Shown here: in pieces, positions 60,501 to 64,000 of the stretch
Layout of the letters: every line of letters begins with the position of its first letter
How positions within the stretch are numbered: position 1 is the first letter of the stretch
Source of the DNA: Adineta ricciae
Lineage: Eukaryota > Rotifera > Eurotatoria > Adinetida > Adinetidae
Length of the DNA stretch: 64,000 nucleotides
Direction: 5' to 3'
NCBI GenBank assembly: GCA_905250025.1
Contig: CAJNOJ010000198.1
Location: 62,001-126,000, forward strand
Program-made: the position numbers and the translations under genes
The notes under the pieces: model-generated
What the model saw: only the letters and a program-made list of their open reading frames with translations
What the model was told of the DNA's origin: nothing
The model's database searches: none

Positions 60501-63500
60501 GTTATTTGACATTAACTGGTGCAATAAAACTTAATCTTGGCGGTGCACCATCAGGTATGAGAAGATTGTTTATTGTATGAGTGTTATTTGAAATGGAAAA
60601 TATGTTTTCAAGGACCTGCTGGAACGGGAAAAACAGAAACTGTGAAAGATTTAGCGAAATCATTTGGAAAACTTTGTTTAGTCTTCAATTGTTCAGATGA
60701 ACTCGATCATAAGGTAAAGATACTAAATCTAATATTTTCATAAGTATCATGGTATATGTGTATGGATAGACTCTTGGGAAAATGTTTAGTGGATTAGTTC
60801 AATCTGGTATGTTCTTTATTTCTACAACGTCTTCTACTTTTGTTTTGTTTCTTTTTCCTCTTAGGTTCATGGTGTTGTTTTGATGAGTAATTGATTTTGA
60901 GGAGGTCTTTTCTCGATAAATTCCAACTTTTCTGCATAGATTCAATCGTATTGATGTTGAAGTTTTGTCTGTTGTTGCTCAACAGTTATTAACTATTAAA
61001 ACAGCTAAAGATTCGCATGCTCTACGGTTCGTTTGGATATTTCCGTTCGAAAGAAGTCTTCTATCCATTTGATCTGTATAGATTTTCATTTGATGGCCGC
61101 GAAATCAAATTGAATTCATCCTGTGGATTTTTTGTGACTATGTAAGTGTTCGTGAAACGTTGGAAAGACCTTATGGTTATCATGTTTTCCAGGAATCCAA
61201 CATATTCTGGTCGTGTTGAATTACCTGATAACTTAAAACCTATGTTTCGACCGATTGCAATGATGATTCCACATTATGCTTTGATTGGTGAAGGTAATGC
61301 ATAGGATCATTTTTGAGCACTGGCTTTATCTGAATTTGTTTAGTCATTCTGTTTTCCGTTGGTTTCATTTCTGCCAAAGTTTTAGCAACAAAAATTGTTT
61401 ATCTGTATAATTTATCCAACAGTCAATTATCTCAACAAGATCACTATGATTTTGGTATGCGAGCTATCAAAGCCGTTCTATTAACTGCAGGTGAAATCAA
61501 ACGATCGCAAACGAAAGATCCAAATCTAACCGATGAACAATCTGAAGTATAGATTTTTTCCAATGAGATCAATATCATTCAATTGTACGTTGTCATCTAG
61601 GAAAACATCATGATACAAGCATTAGTCGAATCGAATCTTCCGAAGTTACTCAAAGAAGATGCATTACTTTTTCTCGATATTCTTCGCGATCTTTTTCCAC
61701 AAGCGGGAAAGAAGTTACACGAACACGAAATAATCCAACAAGCAATCGAACGTGCCATCAAAGATCTAAATTATGAATATTGGCCAACACAAGCAGACAA
61801 AGCTCTGCAACTTTACAATCAAATTGTCCTTCGACATGGTACAATGTTAGTTGGCGGAGCAGGCGGTGGAAAAACTACAGTACGAAATATTCTTCAAAGA
61901 GCATTGACTTATATACCAACCATGATAAAAGATGAAACACAAGTGAGTGAAATCAAAGTATCGGAACGGTAGAAAGTATTTTCTGCTATATAGGCTCGAC
62001 AAAATCGGTTGGCTACTATTGATGTAACTGTTCTGAATCCAAAAGCAATGCAAATATCTGAATTATATGGAGCAGTCAATCCAGATACGTTAGAATTTAC
62101 TGATGGAATGGTAAGAAAACTTTGCTTTTGAGTACTAAGATGAGTCTCATTCATATTCAATGATTTTCAGTTGGCAACTACGATGCGAACATATGCTAAA
62201 AATCAAGAATCTCACATGAATACTGACAAAGTAAAACTTCAATCAATTTCCTCGAATATAACTATATTAACTCTTTAGAGTGAACAACAGTACGTTGATC
62301 ATTGGCAATGGTTAGTTCTTGACGGTCCGATTGATACTTTATGGGTTGAAAACTTGAACACAGTAAGTAAATAACATCCCATCATGATTCTCACACACTC
62401 TTTTTGTGGTTATCGACAGCTTCTTGATGATTCGAAAATTCTTTGCTTGGCAAATGGCGAACGTATCGGATTGTCTGGACACACACGAATTCTTTTCGAA
62501 GTTGATTCATTAGTGAATTCATCGCCTGCTACAGTCAGTCGTTGTGCAATGGTTTATTTCGATCCATCGGATCTTGGTTATACGCCGTTTTTGAATTATT
62601 GGTATCGATGTAAACTACCAGCAGAATTTCCACTGAGTGCAGTAGAGTTTCTTCGAGAATTAATGGAATTCTCGTTGGACAAAGGTCTGTCAAGATTTAA
62701 ATGACTGTTCACATCTTCAATATCCAAGCTATTCTCTAGGATTCACGTTTCTCAATCAGTTAAAAGATCCATGGCATATGCCTGTATCGAAACTAAACAT
62801 TCTGCAAACACTCTGCTATTTGTTATCAACATTCTTGAATTATCTCGACAAATATGGTGGATTCGGAGAAGACGATCGACGAAGTGCGACAACAGCACCT
62901 GCACCAAGTAGGAACTGTTTATCTAACAAATGAAAACGATGTGTTTGAATTGATTTCTTTTATTGAAGATCAAAAGAAGAGTCATTTTTCTAGAGAGTCA
63001 AGTGAAGGTTTGATACTCTCGAAAGTCTTAGTTTTCCACCTCTAGTCTATTCAAGAAAATCTAGTTTACCAAAATGCAAAGATAATAATACACCTCCTCT
63101 CCGTCAAAATCTCGTTTTTTTCGCATATAATACCACATTATTTATCAATCATTTTTCATACTTTATAGTGTTATTATAAGAACTTTTTGATTCTTTTGTA
63201 GACGAACCTCCAAAACCTTACGGTTTGAAGCAGCATGCACAAGGGTATGAAATAAATCATCCCGAATAATCTTTAACTTTTCTTTACCCAGAGATGAACT
63301 GGTGATCTATGTTCTGAATGATAAAAAACAATACTATCTGCAGAAAAATCCGAAAAATATTCGCCAATGTCTTATACGTATCTATATCTTCTGCTATGTT
63401 TGGAGTTTCGGCGGTGGATTAAAAGTATGAACTTGTTTTTTAAACGTCGAGAAACTAATTCTACATGTTTGCCTTTAGCGAGAAGATAATTTTGAAGATG

Positions 63501-64000
63501 ATAATATTATCAACCAGAAAGAACAAATTAAAGCTGAGCGAGATTTAACAACTCAAGAATTCGATACTTTTGTTCGGTAAGCACTTTCATCTTTGAATAT
63601 TTCAATAGACAAATCGATGAATCTAGTGATTTGTTCGGTGCAAATATTAACTATTCTGTTTACTTACCACCGGATGCACGAATGGTGTACGATTATATGA
63701 TTGATTTAAATACATTTGTGTACCATGAATGGGAATCACTTGTTCCTAAAACTGAACAATTAATCAAAAGCGAACAAACATCATTGGTAATTCCAACAGT
63801 TGACATTGTTCGATTTTCATTCCTCATTAGTTCGATACTTATCCATAAAATTCCCGTTCTTCTAACTGGCAACAGTGGTGTTGGAAAAACATTGCTTATT
63901 GAAGCGATGCTTCGATCTTTAACTCTACCTGATGGAAATTTCATTCGACCTGGCACAATTCTTGGTGATGTATTAGAATATAATGCAACACGAGGTGTAG
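54503..64000 (+). CDS. axonemal dynein heavy chain (partial, C-terminus beyond window)
   Basis: ATP-driven motor of the axonemal dynein arms. The ATG at 54503 opens a reading frame split by many introns of about 50-60 bp, with no stop before the window end. The first exons are 54503-54634 and 54687-54784. The stem carries dynein landmarks such as [21 protein letters not shown] and [15 protein letters not shown]1 has the P-loop [10 protein letters not shown] (about 60613-60640), CFDEFNRID, with its Glu codon split by an intron at 60887-60939, and [22 protein letters not shown]2 has GGAGGGKTT (about 61850) and the AAA3 P-loop is GNSGVGKT (about 63866-63890). All three P-loops look competent. 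The single-headed or DNAH2/6/14-like subtype cannot be settled from this part. It is divergent from Pierce1. Confidence 0.92.
57052..57071. repeat. (GATTT)4 tandem repeat in a dynein intron
   Basis: Four perfect GATTT units lie directly before the acceptor of a short intron in the dynein heavy chain gene, in the polypyrimidine position. Confidence 0.8.

Noticed and set aside
1-64000. CRISPR arrays, prokaryotic operons, insertion sequences, tRNA or rRNA genes
   Set aside because: I looked for regularly spaced repeats, transposase-like frames, tRNA cloverleaf boxes and rRNA cores and saw none. The gene structure is eukaryotic throughout.

Overview
This is a eukaryotic, AT-rich genomic window that is almost certainly metazoan. 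Its genes include a multi-repeat cadherin, an NR2E nuclear receptor, a K-Cl cotransporter and axonemal dynein. They are packed tightly on both strands and are cut by very short GT-AG introns, mostly 45-65 bp. That style, plus an intronless enzyme fusion that looks acquired, fits a bdelloid rotifer best. The taxon call is an inference, because no rRNA or mitochondrial marker is present. I rebuilt exon structures by hand from splice signals, reading-frame continuity and family conservation, so coordinates refer to coding exons only.

Layout. 1.4-5.0 kb (+): protocadherin-like receptor. 5.4-9.3 kb (-): K-Cl cotransporter, 14 coding exons including one of 10 nt. 9.5-13.1 kb (+): an uncharacterised, possibly axonemal protein, then an LRRC27-like leucine-rich-repeat protein. 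13.3-14.6 kb (-): tailless/NR2E-type receptor, followed by a 1.6 kb gene-free stretch. 16.2-18.3 kb (+): radial spoke head protein RSPH4/6. 18.6-20.0 kb (+): intronless isochorismatase-GST fusion, tail to tail (58 bp) with a secreted aldo-keto reductase at 20.1-21.2 kb (-). 21.7-28.6 kb: four genes without a recognisable family, one built from 13 coding exons whose 12 introns are all phase 1. 29.1-30.4 kb (-): chymotrypsin-fold serine protease. 30.8-32.9 kb (-): SLC43-like transporter. 33.8-43.3 kb (-): GCN1. 43.5-45.7 kb (-): ER lectin ERLEC1/XTP3-B. 45.9-47.0 kb (+): nicolin-1. 47.3-52.5 kb (+): synaptopodin-like Pro/Gln-rich protein with a 2 kb first intron and an assembly duplication. 53.1-53.7 kb (-): Pierce1. 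54.5 kb to the window end (+): axonemal dynein heavy chain, cut off within AAA3.

Common themes. Ciliary genes are over-represented: RSPH4/6, Pierce1, dynein heavy chain, nicolin-1 (tubulin polyglutamylase complex) and perhaps two more. Two of them carry RFX X-box-like sequences in their promoters. GCN1 (stress signalling to eIF2alpha) and ERLEC1 (ER-associated degradation) sit 147 bp apart in the same orientation. I saw no CRISPR array, prokaryotic element, rRNA or tRNA gene, and no recognisable transposon.
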